Assembly (NCBI GenBank): GCA_947259435.1
Contig: CAMYMP010000656.1
Span: 1-17,566 of the forward strand
Source: an uncultured Woeseiaceae bacterium
GTDB lineage: Bacteria > Pseudomonadota > Gammaproteobacteria > Woeseiales > Woeseiaceae
Direction of reading: 5' to 3'
DNA length: 17,566 bases
Shown here in pieces: positions 1-8,920 of the stretch (its first letter is position 1; each line of letters opens with the position of its first letter). Below the pieces are notes generated by a model that worked only from the letters and a program-made list of their open reading frames with translations, did no database searches and was not told the DNA's origin. Made by a program: the position numbers and the translations under genes.

Positions 1-873
1 GCCTTTATCTTCCAGGAGCAAGCCGACGAAACGCCGCCGCGCTGCGTCCGCCCGCAGCCTTTCGAGCGGGCCGCGACCAATGAAGTCGCGATCCTCCGGG
101 TCCCAGGCGACAGTCCAGCCAAGCCCTGCTTCGAGCGGCGAGATGGTCTCGTCCATATCGGAACCGTAGAGGTTCATCGCGGCTTCCAGACGCAGCGTGT
201 CCCGGGCGCCGAGGCCGCAAGGGGCAACGCCTGCCGCGAGCAAGCGATCCCAGATCGCCGGGGCCTCGGCTGCCGGCAGCAGAATTTCCCAGCCATCTTC
301 GCCCGTATATCCTGTGCGCGCAACGAATAGTTCGCCCGCCTCCATACCTGTGAACAACTTGAGATCGAGCGCCTGCTCGCGCCATTCGGCATCGACACAT
401 GGCGCCGCAAGTTCGCGCGCCTTCGGCCCTTGCACGGCAACCATCGCGAGTTCTGCGCGCTCATTGACGTCCACATCGTAACTTTCGGCGTGCTGGCGAA
501 TCCACGCGAGATCCTTGTCGCGCGTCGCCGCGTTAACCACCATGCGAAACCAGCGCTCATGCATGAAGTAGACGATCAGGTCATCGATGACACCGCCGTC
601 CTCGTTCAACATGCAGGTGTAAAGCGCTTTGCCCGAATCCTTGAGCTTGGCGACGTCGTTTGCCAGAAGATGGCGCAGAAAGTCGCGCACCCGCCCGCCT
701 TTGAGGTCCACGATCGTCATATGTGACACATCAAAGAGCCCCGCGTTGGTCCGGACCGCGTGGTGTTCTTCCTTTTGTGAGCCGTAGTGCAGTGGCATAT
801 CCCAGCCACCGAAATCGACGATCCGCGCGCCGGCCTCGACATGCTTGCCGTACAAAGGCGTTTTCGATCCCAT
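1..873 (-). CDS. gcvT: Aminomethyltransferase, glycine cleavage T protein (3' end outside window)
   Basis: Cytosolic T protein of the glycine cleavage system. It takes the aminomethyl group from lipoylated H protein and passes the methylene to tetrahydrofolate, releasing ammonia. My translation of the minus strand starts [20 protein letters not shown] and stays open for 291 codons to the window edge. The family is about 360-370 residues, so the C-terminal part is missing here. Family landmarks seen are the FGGWDMP and LFDVSHM segments near the N-terminus, the [10 protein letters not shown] segment that holds the conserved acidic catalytic/folate region, and [11 protein letters not shown] in the middle. 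The ATG at 873 is preceded by a good ribosome binding site (AAGGAAG, four bases upstream). A tandem glycine riboswitch with a terminator lies directly upstream, which independently supports the call. Confidence 0.97.
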   Translation of the reverse strand, partial: MGSKTPLYGKHVEAGARIVDFGGWDMPLHYGSQKEEHHAVRTNAGLFDVSHMTIVDLKGGRVRDFLRHLLANDVAKLKDSGKALYTCMLNEDGGVIDDLIVYFMHERWFRMVVNAATRDKDLAWIRQHAESYDVDVNERAELAMVAVQGPKARELAAPCVDAEWREQALDLKLFTGMEAGELFVARTGYTGEDGWEILLPAAEAPAIWDRLLAAGVAPCGLGARDTLRLEAAMNLYGSDMDETISPLEAGLGWTVAWDPEDRDFIGRGPLERLRADAARRRFVGLLLEDKG

Positions 874-892
874 ATCACTTCCTTCGAGCCAT

Positions 893-930
893 AAACAAAA
901 GGGGCGACAGATCGCCAGATCTGCCGCCCC
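893..930 (-). terminator. Rho-independent terminator, riboswitch expression platform
   Basis: On the minus strand a 13-bp stem (GGGGCGGCAGATC, loop TGGC, GATCTGTCGCCCC, one G-U pair) at 930-901 is followed by TTTTGTTT. It sits between the second glycine aptamer and the gcvT ribosome binding site, so it most likely decides read-through into gcvT. Confidence 0.88.
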
Positions 931-1100
931 TCTGTCCTTAAAAACCTGAGAGATCAATAGCTTCCGCCACTTACCCCTTCGGTGGGCCGCTGATCGGGCC
1001 GCTCTCCAGAGCCAATCAGCGGTCACAGTCCTTCTGCCTGAGCGTTTCCGGGCGAGTTGCGCCTTCGGCGCCCCGTACGATTGTCGGGGTCTCTTCTGTG
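930..1100 (-). promoter_or_regulatory. Tandem glycine riboswitch (two aptamers)
   Basis: Two consecutive glycine aptamers precede gcvT. On the minus strand aptamer 1 spans about 1100-1024: P1 pairs CACAG (1100-1096) with CTGTG (1028-1024), and it contains the GCCGAAGGCGC hairpin and the conserved CTCAGGCAGAAGGAC block. Aptamer 2 spans about 1012-930: P1 pairs CTCTG (1011-1007) with CAGAG (934-930), and it contains an ACCGAAGGGGTAA block and CTCTCAGG followed by AAGGACAG. Glycine riboswitches in front of glycine cleavage genes usually switch the operon on when glycine is plentiful. The 3' strand of the second P1 touches the first base of the terminator stem that follows. That fits ligand control of termination, although the antiterminator pairing is not obvious by eye. 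Confidence 0.95.
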
Positions 1101-1104
1101 CACG

Positions 1105-1134
1105 CTATAGTTTGGTGCGCGCAATCATAGCCAA
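1105..1134 (-). promoter_or_regulatory. Possible sigma-70 promoter for the riboswitch-gcvT transcript
   Basis: On the minus strand TTGGCT (1134-1129) and CTATAG (1110-1105) are 18 bases apart, placing a start a few bases before the first aptamer. The -10 match is only moderate, so position relative to the riboswitch is the main support. Confidence 0.4.
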
Positions 1135-1173
1135 TGCCGGTGCCGGTTGCCAGCGGCACGGCGGGAAGTGACA

Positions 1174-2955
1174 ATGCGCATCTTTCGACGTCCGGAGAAT
1201 CGCGTGCCGAAAGCCCAGTCGATTCTGTGCATTGCTTTGATTAGCCTTGCGCAATTTTCAGTTGCAGCGCCCGCAGATGACTTCAATGGTCTTCTGGATG
1301 AGGTCTGGGAGTGGCGGCTCGCCGAATTCCCTATGTTTGCCTCGCAGCTCGGCGACCACCGCTACAACGATCGCTGGAGTGACCAGAGTCTCGAAGCCAT
1401 TGCGCGCCGGCAGCAGCAAACGCGCGAGTTTTTGCAACGCGTCTACGCGATAGACCGCTCCGCGCTGGAGGACGAAGACCAGCTCAACTACGAGCTGTTC
1501 CGCCGTTCACTGCAAGACTCCGTCGATTCGTTCGCCTTCAACGATCATCTGCTGCCGTTCAATCAACGCGGCGGCGTGCAGAATCTCGACAACAGCACAA
1601 ACAGCCTGAGCTTTGCGACGGTCAAAGACTATGAAGACTGGCTCGCGCGCATGGGCAAAATCGACGTCGTCATTGAGCAGGCGATTGACCGTGCCGAGAA
1701 AGGCCGCAAATCCGGCATGATGTCGCCGCAGATTCTCATGCAGCGTATTCCTGACCAGATTGCGGTCCAGCTCGTCGAGGCCCCCGAAGCGAGTCCTTTT
1801 TATAAAGTCTTCACCGAAATGCCGGACTCCATATCGGATGACGATCGGAAGCGACTCAGGGCGCTTGCGCGTGGCACGATCTCGAAGACCGTGTTACCGG
1901 CTTACCGCAAACTGGACAGGTATTTCTCGGGCACGTACCTGCCGGCCAGCCGCGAGAGTATCGGCCTGTCCGAATTGCCCAACGGCGGCGTGTGGTATGA
2001 ATACCTGGCACGCCAGTTCACGACGACGCAGATGTCGCCCGATGAGATTCATCGCCTCGGTCTTGATGAAGTGCGCCGCATTCGTGATGAGATGCAGGTG
2101 ATCATCGACGGACTCGACTTCAGCGGCAGCTTTCAGGACTTCCTCGTGTACCTGCGAACGGATCCGCAGTTTTATTTTGATAATCCGGACGACCTGTACG
2201 AGGCGTATCTTGCAACGAGCAAACGCATCGATCCGGAACTTGTGAAGCTGTTCGGCAAGCTGCCGCGCATGCCGTACGGCGTAAAGCCGATTCCCGACTC
2301 GATCGCGCCCGACACGACCACCGCGTATTACTCACGCCCTGCTGCAGACGGCAGCCGCGCCGGCACCTATTGGGTCAATCTTTACAAACCCGAAGTACGG
2401 CCAAAATACGAGATCGAAGTGCTGTCCGTGCATGAGGCGATGCCGGGACATCATTTGCAGATCGCGTTGCAACAGGAACTGCCCGACATGCCGAACTTTC
2501 GGCGCTTCACGGGATTCACGGCATTTGTCGAGGGCTGGGGCCTGTACAGCGAAAGCCTCGGTCACGATCTTGGTCTCTACAAAGACCCTTATTCGCAGTT
2601 CGGTGCATTAACTTATGAGATGTGGCGAGCTGTACGGCTCGTTGTGGAGACCGGTATTCATTACAAAGGCTGGACGCGGCAGCAGGCGATCGATTTTTTC
2701 AAAGACAATGCCGCCAAGACCGAGCTCGATATCATTAACGAGATCGACCGCTACATTGGCATGCCAGGACAGGCTCTCGCTTACAAGATCGGTCAGTTAA
2801 AGATGAAAGCAATCCGGACGAGTGCCGAACTCGCACTGGGCGACGATTTCGACGTCCGCGCGTTTCATGACGAGCTGCTCGGTGGCGGCGCACTGCCGCT
2901 CGACATCCTCGAACAACGCATGGACGCCTGGCTCGAAACACAGCTCAATCCGTGA
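1174..2955 (+). CDS. DUF885 family protein, predicted exported zinc peptidase
   Basis: Protein of 593 residues of the DUF885 family, a predicted metallopeptidase family of largely unknown substrate. The ATG at 1174 is preferred over an in-frame TTG at 1147 because GGGAAG lies eight bases before it. The N-terminus looks like a signal peptide: basic start, hydrophobic stretch SILCIALISLAQFSV, then a small-residue AAPA site near residue 35. The putative zinc site is H420-E421-A-M-P-G-H426-H427, with a second Glu in FVEGWGLY at E453. The HExxPGH plus EGW pair is the family hallmark. The length is usual for the family. The following hydrolase gene begins at or just after the stop, suggesting cotranscription. 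Export and metal binding are inferred; the cleaved substrate cannot be named. Confidence 0.88.
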   Translation: MRIFRRPENRVPKAQSILCIALISLAQFSVAAPADDFNGLLDEVWEWRLAEFPMFASQLGDHRYNDRWSDQSLEAIARRQQQTREFLQRVYAIDRSALEDEDQLNYELFRRSLQDSVDSFAFNDHLLPFNQRGGVQNLDNSTNSLSFATVKDYEDWLARMGKIDVVIEQAIDRAEKGRKSGMMSPQILMQRIPDQIAVQLVEAPEASPFYKVFTEMPDSISDDDRKRLRALARGTISKTVLPAYRKLDRYFSGTYLPASRESIGLSELPNGGVWYEYLARQFTTTQMSPDEIHRLGLDEVRRIRDEMQVIIDGLDFSGSFQDFLVYLRTDPQFYFDNPDDLYEAYLATSKRIDPELVKLFGKLPRMPYGVKPIPDSIAPDTTTAYYSRPAADGSRAGTYWVNLYKPEVRPKYEIEVLSVHEAMPGHHLQIALQQELPDMPNFRRFTGFTAFVEGWGLYSESLGHDLGLYKDPYSQFGALTYEMWRAVRLVVETGIHYKGWTRQQAIDFFKDNAAKTELDIINEIDRYIGMPGQALAYKIGQLKMKAIRTSAELALGDDFDVRAFHDELLGGGALPLDILEQRMDAWLETQLNP

Positions 2956-2975
2956 CCTCCCGCAAGCGCCTGTCA

Positions 2976-3929
2976 ATGAAGAGCAATCGTGTTATTCATG
3001 TCTCGATACTCGTATTGCTGCTGTTGCTTCTTGCGCCTGTCTTGATCAGGCAACTGATGCCGGCGCAAGGCAGACATTTTGACGGCGTATCTCTCGATGA
3101 GACGCAGCATGTCGAGATCAGCTTCCGCAATTCCACGCAACAACTGACCTTGGGCGGCTTGTTATTCGCCCCGATCGGTGACGGCCCGTTTCCGGCCGTC
3201 GTTGTCATCCACGGCTCCGGCACCAGCACCAGGGACAACCGCTGGTATCTGACGCTAACGCAGAATCTGCAGGAAAACGGCGTTGCTGTTCTGCTTCCCG
3301 ACAAACGCGGCTCGGAAAAGTCTGAGGGCAATTGGCGAACGTCCGACTTCCACGATCTGGCTACCGATACTCTGGCTGCCATCGAATATCTGAAGAACCA
3401 GCAGCACGTAGCTGTTTCGAGGATTGGTGCTATCGGTATGAGCCAGGGAGGATGGATCGCGCCGCTCGTGGCGAGCCAATCGGATGATCTGGATTTTGTC
3501 GTTTCCGTAGTCGGGGCTGCGGTCACGCCATCCGAGCAACTTCGTTACGAGGAGAACCATAACCTCAGGCAGGCAGGCTTTCTTCCTGGTTTCTCGAACG
3601 TTGTCGCCGTGATGTCGACAGCCTACATCAAAAAAATTGGCCAAAAGGATTTCTGGGACGGCGTCGCCGACTACGATCCGCTGCCTTATTGGCAAGAGAT
3701 TTCCGTCGATGCGTTCGCCTTGTTCGGCAGCGACGATACCAACGTCCCGTCAGAAGAAAGTGTGGCGCGATTAAAGGCGCTGGACAACCCGCGGATCAAG
3801 ACTCAGGTTTATGCTGGTTCCGGACATCCGCTTGAAGATCCGGTGAATCAGGGTAACAACATTTTCCGCGCGGATGCGCTAGCCGATATCCGAGCCTTTA
3901 TCATCTCGGTTGCACCAACCGCCGACTAG
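2976..3929 (+). CDS. Alpha/beta hydrolase, membrane-anchored or exported
   Basis: Alpha/beta-fold hydrolase of 317 residues, most like the dienelactone hydrolase or prolyl-oligopeptidase-type esterases. The nucleophile elbow is GMSQGG with Ser156. HGSG at 79-82 probably forms the oxyanion hole. The acid is Asp253 or Asp254 in GSDD, and His284 in SGHP completes the triad. Residues near 7-25 form a strongly hydrophobic Leu-rich helix, so the enzyme is probably anchored in the inner membrane facing the periplasm. An alternative GTG start at 2952 overlaps the previous stop (GTGA) and would add eight residues. Neither start has a good ribosome binding site; I chose the ATG. It probably forms an operon with the DUF885 gene. 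The substrate is unknown, perhaps a peptide or ester. Confidence 0.85.
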   Translation: MKSNRVIHVSILVLLLLLLAPVLIRQLMPAQGRHFDGVSLDETQHVEISFRNSTQQLTLGGLLFAPIGDGPFPAVVVIHGSGTSTRDNRWYLTLTQNLQENGVAVLLPDKRGSEKSEGNWRTSDFHDLATDTLAAIEYLKNQQHVAVSRIGAIGMSQGGWIAPLVASQSDDLDFVVSVVGAAVTPSEQLRYEENHNLRQAGFLPGFSNVVAVMSTAYIKKIGQKDFWDGVADYDPLPYWQEISVDAFALFGSDDTNVPSEESVARLKALDNPRIKTQVYAGSGHPLEDPVNQGNNIFRADALADIRAFIISVAPTAD

Positions 3930-4906
3930 TTGTCAAACGGCATCGATGTCTGCCGCTCGGCCGCAAATTCGCGGCGTGCGGCGCGCGCTCGTTCGACGGG
4001 CTTTGCGTCCGGATTAAATGACTCGTCAATGCGCGCGATGCGATTCGCAAGACCGGTACAGTTGGCAATCTGAATGCTAAGCCCGGGACGTGCGTTCATT
4101 TCCAGTATCAGAGGCCCCAGATCGCGATCGATCACCATATCCACACCAAGATAACCAAGCCCTGTCACTTCGTAGCCCCGCGCGGCCGACTGCAGGATGA
4201 AATCCCACTGCGGAATTCTCAGTCCCGCAATAAGCGCCCCGGTATCGGGATGTTCGTCGACGATGTCGTTGCCGAGCACGCCTGTCAGCGTTTCTCCAAG
4301 ATCCATGTCGACACCGGCGCCGACGGCACCCTGGTGCAGATTCGCCTTACCGTCCGATGCGCGTGTCGGCAAGCGCAGCATGGCCATCGCCGGGTAACCG
4401 CGATAGACGATGATGCGAACGTCCGGTACACCCTGATAACTGACCTCGGAGAAAATCGGATCGAAATTCACGCAGTATTCGATCAGTGCTTTGTCCGGAT
4501 TTCCACCAAGGCTGTACTGGCCACCGACGATGTTGGAGATATAGTGTTTGATCTCGTTTTCCGACACCAGAACGCCACTCGCGAGACGAAACATGTTTCG
4601 CTTGCGGTGACTGCGGCCCGTTACGACAAGAATGCCGACGCCACCGCTGCCGTGCGCAGGTTTGATAACGAAACTGTTGCGTTCGGCAACGATCGCCGCA
4701 AACTCCCTGGCCTCACCCTGATTCCTGATGATGCCGTATAACTCCGGCACGGCCATCCCTGCTTTCAGCGCCAGCTCCTTGGTCATCACTTTGTCGTCAA
4801 CCCGCGGATACAAGCGCCGCGGATTGAGCCGCATGATGAACTCGCAATTGCGCTCATTGAGTCCAAGCACGCCCGCCTTGCGTAGCTTTTGTGCCGTTGC
4901 AAACAT
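3926..4906 (-). CDS. Alpha-L-glutamate ligase-like protein (RimK-related ATP-grasp)
   Basis: ATP-grasp carboxylate-amine ligase of 326 residues, related to RimK. Visible are the ATP-binding loop IKPAHGSGGVG at 81-91 (Lys82), a second nucleotide-contact region LIEYCVNF, and the metal-binding ILEMNARPG near 276-284, where Glu and Asn coordinate Mg. Enzymes of this fold join an amino acid to a carboxylate using ATP; acceptor and donor are unknown for this subfamily. The ATG at 4906 is chosen over a longer upstream reading because it overlaps the stop of the preceding gene as TAATG, typical of translational coupling. The partner gene is the inactive transglutaminase-7TM protein, a pairing known from comparative genomics. 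The gene ends stop-on-stop against the convergent hydrolase with a 4-base overlap. Confidence 0.9.
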   Translation of the reverse strand: MFATAQKLRKAGVLGLNERNCEFIMRLNPRRLYPRVDDKVMTKELALKAGMAVPELYGIIRNQGEAREFAAIVAERNSFVIKPAHGSGGVGILVVTGRSHRKRNMFRLASGVLVSENEIKHYISNIVGGQYSLGGNPDKALIEYCVNFDPIFSEVSYQGVPDVRIIVYRGYPAMAMLRLPTRASDGKANLHQGAVGAGVDMDLGETLTGVLGNDIVDEHPDTGALIAGLRIPQWDFILQSAARGYEVTGLGYLGVDMVIDRDLGPLILEMNARPGLSIQIANCTGLANRIARIDESFNPDAKPVERARAARREFAAERQTSMPFDN

Positions 4907-6426
4907 TAGCGGCTGGCCAGCGCCTTGAAGCGACGGAGTTCGAGCAGCCGGTATCCCGTATAACGTCCGGCGAGAAGCACGAGCGCCAGCACGACCAGCA
5001 GCAGCTCCGGAAATGTGAAGATCAAATGCTCCAGCCATTGCAGGCCCATGAACACATAGGCCGTAATGGCAACGACCAGGCTGCCCAGACCGGCACGCAT
5101 CGCGTCCGAGGCACCACGCTCTTCCCAGACAACCGACATGCGTTCAATCGTCATTGCGATGATGACCATCGGAAAAAGCGCGACCGAGAGTCCGGTCTCC
5201 ATCCCCAGTTGGTGTGACATCAGGCTGATCATGAGCATCAGGATAACGACGACGATCAGCACGGCGGTAAGCCGCGGCACGAGCAAGAGCCGGAATCGTT
5301 CGAGCAGAAAGCGAATACTCAGACCAAGCGCGACCAGCATCGTAAACAGAACGATTCCCCAGAGCAGCTTTGTCTCGCGGAACGCAAGTGCGATCAGCAC
5401 GGGCATGAACGTGCCAAAAGCGTCGATGCCAACGATGTTGCGCCACACGACCATGATCAAAGCGCCGATCGGGATCATCAACAGCACGCTGTACACGGCC
5501 TGTGTCTGAATGGGCAGGCTGTAAAGCGAAAAGTCGATGGCCCGGGTACCCTTTTGAGCGGCCTGCGTCTCGGCAATCGTTACCGCATCGAGGTGGTTTT
5601 CCTGCGCGGCAAAGCTCACCTGGACATTACTCCCCCCCTCGACGCTGATCAGCGGCTCGTTGCCACGCCACCAAATCAGGAATCGTTCGGGCAGGTCTTC
5701 TTCGCCCGTCATCGGATTGAAGTAGCGCCAGCGGTCGCCATCGTGAACCTCGAGCCACGCGAGCGGCTCGGCGTTTCTCTGCCGCCCCTGCAGTTGCAGG
5801 CCATGTACCATGCGTGCCGGAATTCGTGCAGACGCGAGAATTGTCGTAATGCTTTGGACAAACTCTGCGCGCGTGTCGGCGTCTGATAGCAGCAGTTCGA
5901 CATTCGTGCCTGGCGATGGGTCGTTCATGCGGCGCAGCAATTCGGAAGTGAACGATGCCGGATCGGCTGAATGCTCTTTCACGTCGGCAACAATGACATC
6001 GACTGCCGTCTTGAAAGGTTCATTGATCACGGGTGACGGCGGAAACGGTGGCGTCGTATCCAATTGATCGGCGCCGGCGTCCTCGTAAACGGAAATGCGA
6101 TAGTAAATCGTCTGCGGGCCGTCGGCGCGTCGAATGGCCCATTGCGCCTCGCGACCGCCGCTGCCGTAGTTAACGCTGAAGCCGTATCCGCGCGAGACCG
6201 AATTCTCATTGAGCATACGAAAGCCCGGCGTCAGCGTCGGAATCAGCAGATTGACCTTGATCGAGCCGGGTCCGCTATCGAAGCGTACCGCCGCTTCGAT
6301 TGTCCAGACTGGCGTTTGCTGATTCTTACTGAGTGGAAAACCCAGCGTCTGCCATTTATAACCGAACACGGACAAGCCGACGATCGCCAGAAATGCAGCC
6401 AGCCCGAAAACATATTGCTGCTTCAT
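4906..6426 (-). CDS. Inactive transglutaminase fused to seven transmembrane helices
   Basis: Inner-membrane protein of 506 residues. A single N-terminal helix (about 5-24) leads into a periplasmic region that ends in a transglutaminase-like fold (about 170-265). The last 190 residues or so (about 310-495) form a bundle of hydrophobic helices. The transglutaminase portion appears catalytically dead: the place for the GxC nucleophile reads ADTRAEFVQS without Cys, the usual HAW reads LAW, and the terminal DP reads NP. This architecture is a recognised family usually encoded beside a RimK-like ligase and often beside a pepsin-like zinc protease gene, which is absent here. It probably acts as a receptor or scaffold that presents a peptide to the cytosolic ligase; that role is inference. 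A 33-base gap separates it from ubiI, with a weak GGATAGG ribosome binding site. Confidence 0.9.
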   Translation of the reverse strand: MKQQYVFGLAAFLAIVGLSVFGYKWQTLGFPLSKNQQTPVWTIEAAVRFDSGPGSIKVNLLIPTLTPGFRMLNENSVSRGYGFSVNYGSGGREAQWAIRRADGPQTIYYRISVYEDAGADQLDTTPPFPPSPVINEPFKTAVDVIVADVKEHSADPASFTSELLRRMNDPSPGTNVELLLSDADTRAEFVQSITTILASARIPARMVHGLQLQGRQRNAEPLAWLEVHDGDRWRYFNPMTGEEDLPERFLIWWRGNEPLISVEGGSNVQVSFAAQENHLDAVTIAETQAAQKGTRAIDFSLYSLPIQTQAVYSVLLMIPIGALIMVVWRNIVGIDAFGTFMPVLIALAFRETKLLWGIVLFTMLVALGLSIRFLLERFRLLLVPRLTAVLIVVVILMLMISLMSHQLGMETGLSVALFPMVIIAMTIERMSVVWEERGASDAMRAGLGSLVVAITAYVFMGLQWLEHLIFTFPELLLVVLALVLLAGRYTGYRLLELRRFKALASR

Positions 6427-6459
6427 CGGCCTATCCGTCGTGGCTCAATGCTGGACCTG

Positions 6460-7674
6460 TCAATTTCGGCTTAATGAGCCCCCCAATGCCACCTTAACTG
6501 CGTGGTCTCGTATCGGCCCACTGACGTTAAAAAGGCGCATGCCGGTTGCGCGCAATTCGCGGACCAGCGCCGAGTCTGTCGCAAACAGGCGGTTGAGGCC
6601 AGTCATAAAATGCAGCATCGCTGCGTTTTCGCCCCTGCGGGCGCGCTCGTAGCGCCGCAACACGGGCCTGTCGCCCGGGTTTTCCCCGTTGCTGATCGCA
6701 TCAGCGATAACGTCGGCGAGCACCGCCGCGTCCTGCAGGCCGAGATTGGCACCCTGTCCCGCCAACGGATGCACGGCGTGGGCGGCGTCGCCGATTAACG
6801 CCACGCCTGGCAATACATAGTGGTCTGCGTGCAGCGCGCACAGCGCGAAAATGCCGCGCGGGCCTGCGACCTCCAGATCGCCCAGCACGTAGTCGGACGC
6901 CGCACTGAGCATCTCGCCGAGTTCTGCATCACCGGCGCGCATTGCACCATTGGCAGTGGCATCGAGCGTGGACCAGACAACCGAGATTCGTCCGTCACTG
7001 AGCGGCAGCATGCCAAGCGGACCATCTTTGAGAAAACGCTGCCAGGCCGTATTGCGGTGGGGGTTCTGCGGTCTCAAGTGCGTCACGAATGCGGTCTGAC
7101 CATAGGGATGCTTCGCCGCCGCGATAGCGACGCTTTCGCGAACGAACGAGCGCGCCCCGTCAGCCGCAATGAGCAGATCAGTATCATTTGTCTGACCGCC
7201 TTGCAGTTCGACACGATAGCGCTGTCCAACCGGATGCAGGTCTGCTACGGGCGCGTCGAAAACGAGTTCAACGTCGGCATGATCGAGAACATCGAGAATT
7301 GCGTGCTGCACGAGTACGTTCTCTACGATAAAGCCAAGCTGCGGTACCGCAAACTCTGCCGCATCGAAACGCAGGGCCGTGGCGCCGTCGGCGGTACCGG
7401 CTTCATCCCAGACCCGGATGTGCTCGTAAGCGCACGCGCGCGTGTCTTTGATGTGGTCCCATGCACCGATCGAATGCAGTAGCTCGGCAGATCCGGTCGC
7501 GATTGCCGAAACGCGTAACGCCGTATCGTCATCGCCGCTGTGGCGTGGTCGTGCCGCCGCATCGACTATCGTCAGCTGCATTTTGTCGCTGCAGCGGCTT
7601 CTAGCCAGCAGCGCGGCGACGGCCAATCCAGTGACACCGGCCCCGGCGATCACTATTCGGAATGGTTTGCTCAA
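6460..7674 (-). CDS. ubiI: UbiH/UbiF/VisC-family FAD monooxygenase, probable UbiI
   Basis: FAD-dependent aromatic hydroxylase of 404 residues in ubiquinone biosynthesis. The N-terminal dinucleotide fold is IVIAGAGVTGLAVA, the middle DG motif is AADGARS, and the C-terminal FAD signature is GDAAHAVHPLAGQG. It lies second after ubiH, the position of ubiI (visC) in E. coli, so C5 hydroxylation of the ring is likely. Hydroxylases of this family change position specificity between lineages, so the exact carbon is inferred from order alone. The start is TTG at 7674, which overlaps the ubiH stop as TTGA, with GAGGAG ten bases upstream. There is no in-frame ATG nearby at the expected N-terminus. Confidence 0.88.
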   Translation of the reverse strand: MSKPFRIVIAGAGVTGLAVAALLARSRCSDKMQLTIVDAAARPRHSGDDDTALRVSAIATGSAELLHSIGAWDHIKDTRACAYEHIRVWDEAGTADGATALRFDAAEFAVPQLGFIVENVLVQHAILDVLDHADVELVFDAPVADLHPVGQRYRVELQGGQTNDTDLLIAADGARSFVRESVAIAAAKHPYGQTAFVTHLRPQNPHRNTAWQRFLKDGPLGMLPLSDGRISVVWSTLDATANGAMRAGDAELGEMLSAASDYVLGDLEVAGPRGIFALCALHADHYVLPGVALIGDAAHAVHPLAGQGANLGLQDAAVLADVIADAISNGENPGDRPVLRRYERARRGENAAMLHFMTGLNRLFATDSALVRELRATGMRLFNVSGPIRDHAVKVALGGSLSRN

Positions 7675-8918
7675 GACAACGGGACTCCTCGCGACAGCCG
7701 CGGCAGCCTACCTGCGAGGCCCATCGTGTGCTTTGCAAACAGCGAGCGCACGCCAGGTATCAGATCGAAGCCCAGCATGCCAATATTGCGCAATGCGCGT
7801 ACGGGCCCACGCGTATCGCCGAACAGACGAACGAGGCCATCCGTAAAGCCCACCATTTTCTTCTGGTCTCCACGGCGCCATTTCGAATAGCGCTCGAGCA
7901 CCAGTTCGCTACCGATGTCCGCGCTGGCGCCAGCATCACGCCGGGAATCCGCAATGCAGTCACACAGTGCCGCGACATCGCGCAATCCCAGATTGAAACC
8001 TTGCGCTGCAACTGGATGCAGACCGTGGGCGGCATTGCCCACCAGAACGGCCCGCTGCGCCGTCAGACACATGGCTTTGCTGAGCACGAGCGGGTATGCA
8101 GCCCGCTTGCCCACTTTCGAGAACTCGCCGAGACGATTGCCGAAGGCATGCTGCATCTCGTCCAGGAATGCCGCGTCGTCGAGCCTCAGAACGCGCTCGG
8201 CATCCTGCTCCGAGACCGTCCAGACGAAGCCGGCCCGGTCGTCGGCGACGGGCAGCAAGGCAAGGGGGCCTTGCGGTGTGAATCGTTCGTAGGCGACGTT
8301 GTGCAGGGATTTTTCGGGTAACAGGTTGCCGATTACTGCGCGCTGACCGTATTCGATCTGTGTTGCCGATATACCGAGCATGGTGCGCACCTCAGAGTTG
8401 GCCCCGTCAGCGGCGACGAGCAAATCACAACTCAGTTTGCGCGGCCTTTCGCCACCTTCTTCGACCGTCACGGTTACTGTGCCGGGGGCAAGCTTGGTGG
8501 CGACAATTCGCGCCGGACACAGTATGTCAAGCGACCCGACCCGACCGAGAGCTGTCTGCAGCACGCCACCCAGTACGCGATTGATGACAACGTAGCCGAG
8601 CGCTTCGACACCCTGTTCGTCGGCATCGATATGCGAAAAACCAAAGCGCCCCTGGTCCGATACATGGATTTTCGATATGGGTGTCGCAGCCGCAACGATG
8701 TCATCCCACAAGTCCATTGCCTGAAACATGCGCTGCGAGCTCCTCGACAACGCCGTGGAACGATCATCGAAACTCGGCTGTGCCACTGCCGCGCGCGGCA
8801 CCGGCTCGACGACTGCAGCTCGAAGACCGAGCGGCGCCAGAGCAAGCGCAAGACTGGAGCCGACCATGCCGCCCCCGGCTATGACGATGTCATTATGATT
8901 GTCGCGTTGCGCGTTCAC
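7671..8918 (-). CDS. ubiH: 2-octaprenyl-6-methoxyphenol hydroxylase family, UbiH
   Basis: FAD-dependent monooxygenase of 415 residues in aerobic ubiquinone synthesis, paralogous to its downstream neighbour. Motifs in order: IVIAGGGMVGSSLALALA for ADP of FAD, AADGANS in the middle, and VGNAAHGLHPVAAQGFNLGL near the C-terminus. The first Asp of the usual GDAAH is Asn here (GNAAH), which also occurs in UbiH members. The GTG at 8918 is the most plausible start: it lies two bases after the ancestral pepP stop at 8923-8921 and leaves an ordinary short N-terminus before the FAD fold. A longer reading to 9089 would run through pepP and is not credible. No clear ribosome binding site precedes it, so translation may depend on coupling to pepP. 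Confidence 0.9.
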   Translation of the reverse strand: MNAQRDNHNDIVIAGGGMVGSSLALALAPLGLRAAVVEPVPRAAVAQPSFDDRSTALSRSSQRMFQAMDLWDDIVAAATPISKIHVSDQGRFGFSHIDADEQGVEALGYVVINRVLGGVLQTALGRVGSLDILCPARIVATKLAPGTVTVTVEEGGERPRKLSCDLLVAADGANSEVRTMLGISATQIEYGQRAVIGNLLPEKSLHNVAYERFTPQGPLALLPVADDRAGFVWTVSEQDAERVLRLDDAAFLDEMQHAFGNRLGEFSKVGKRAAYPLVLSKAMCLTAQRAVLVGNAAHGLHPVAAQGFNLGLRDVAALCDCIADSRRDAGASADIGSELVLERYSKWRRGDQKKMVGFTDGLVRLFGDTRGPVRALRNIGMLGFDLIPGVRSLFAKHTMGLAGRLPRLSRGVPLS

Positions 8919-8920
8919 GG

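Noticed and set aside
4907..5038. Extension of the ATP-grasp gene upstream to 5038
   Set aside because: The added 44 residues lie within the 7TM gene in another frame. The TAATG overlap at 4908-4904 is the natural start.
6820..8321. Plus-strand open frames of about 220 codons opposite ubiI and ubiH
   Set aside because: Composition is typical of antisense shadows and there is no recognisable domain. The minus-strand genes carry complete FAD motifs.
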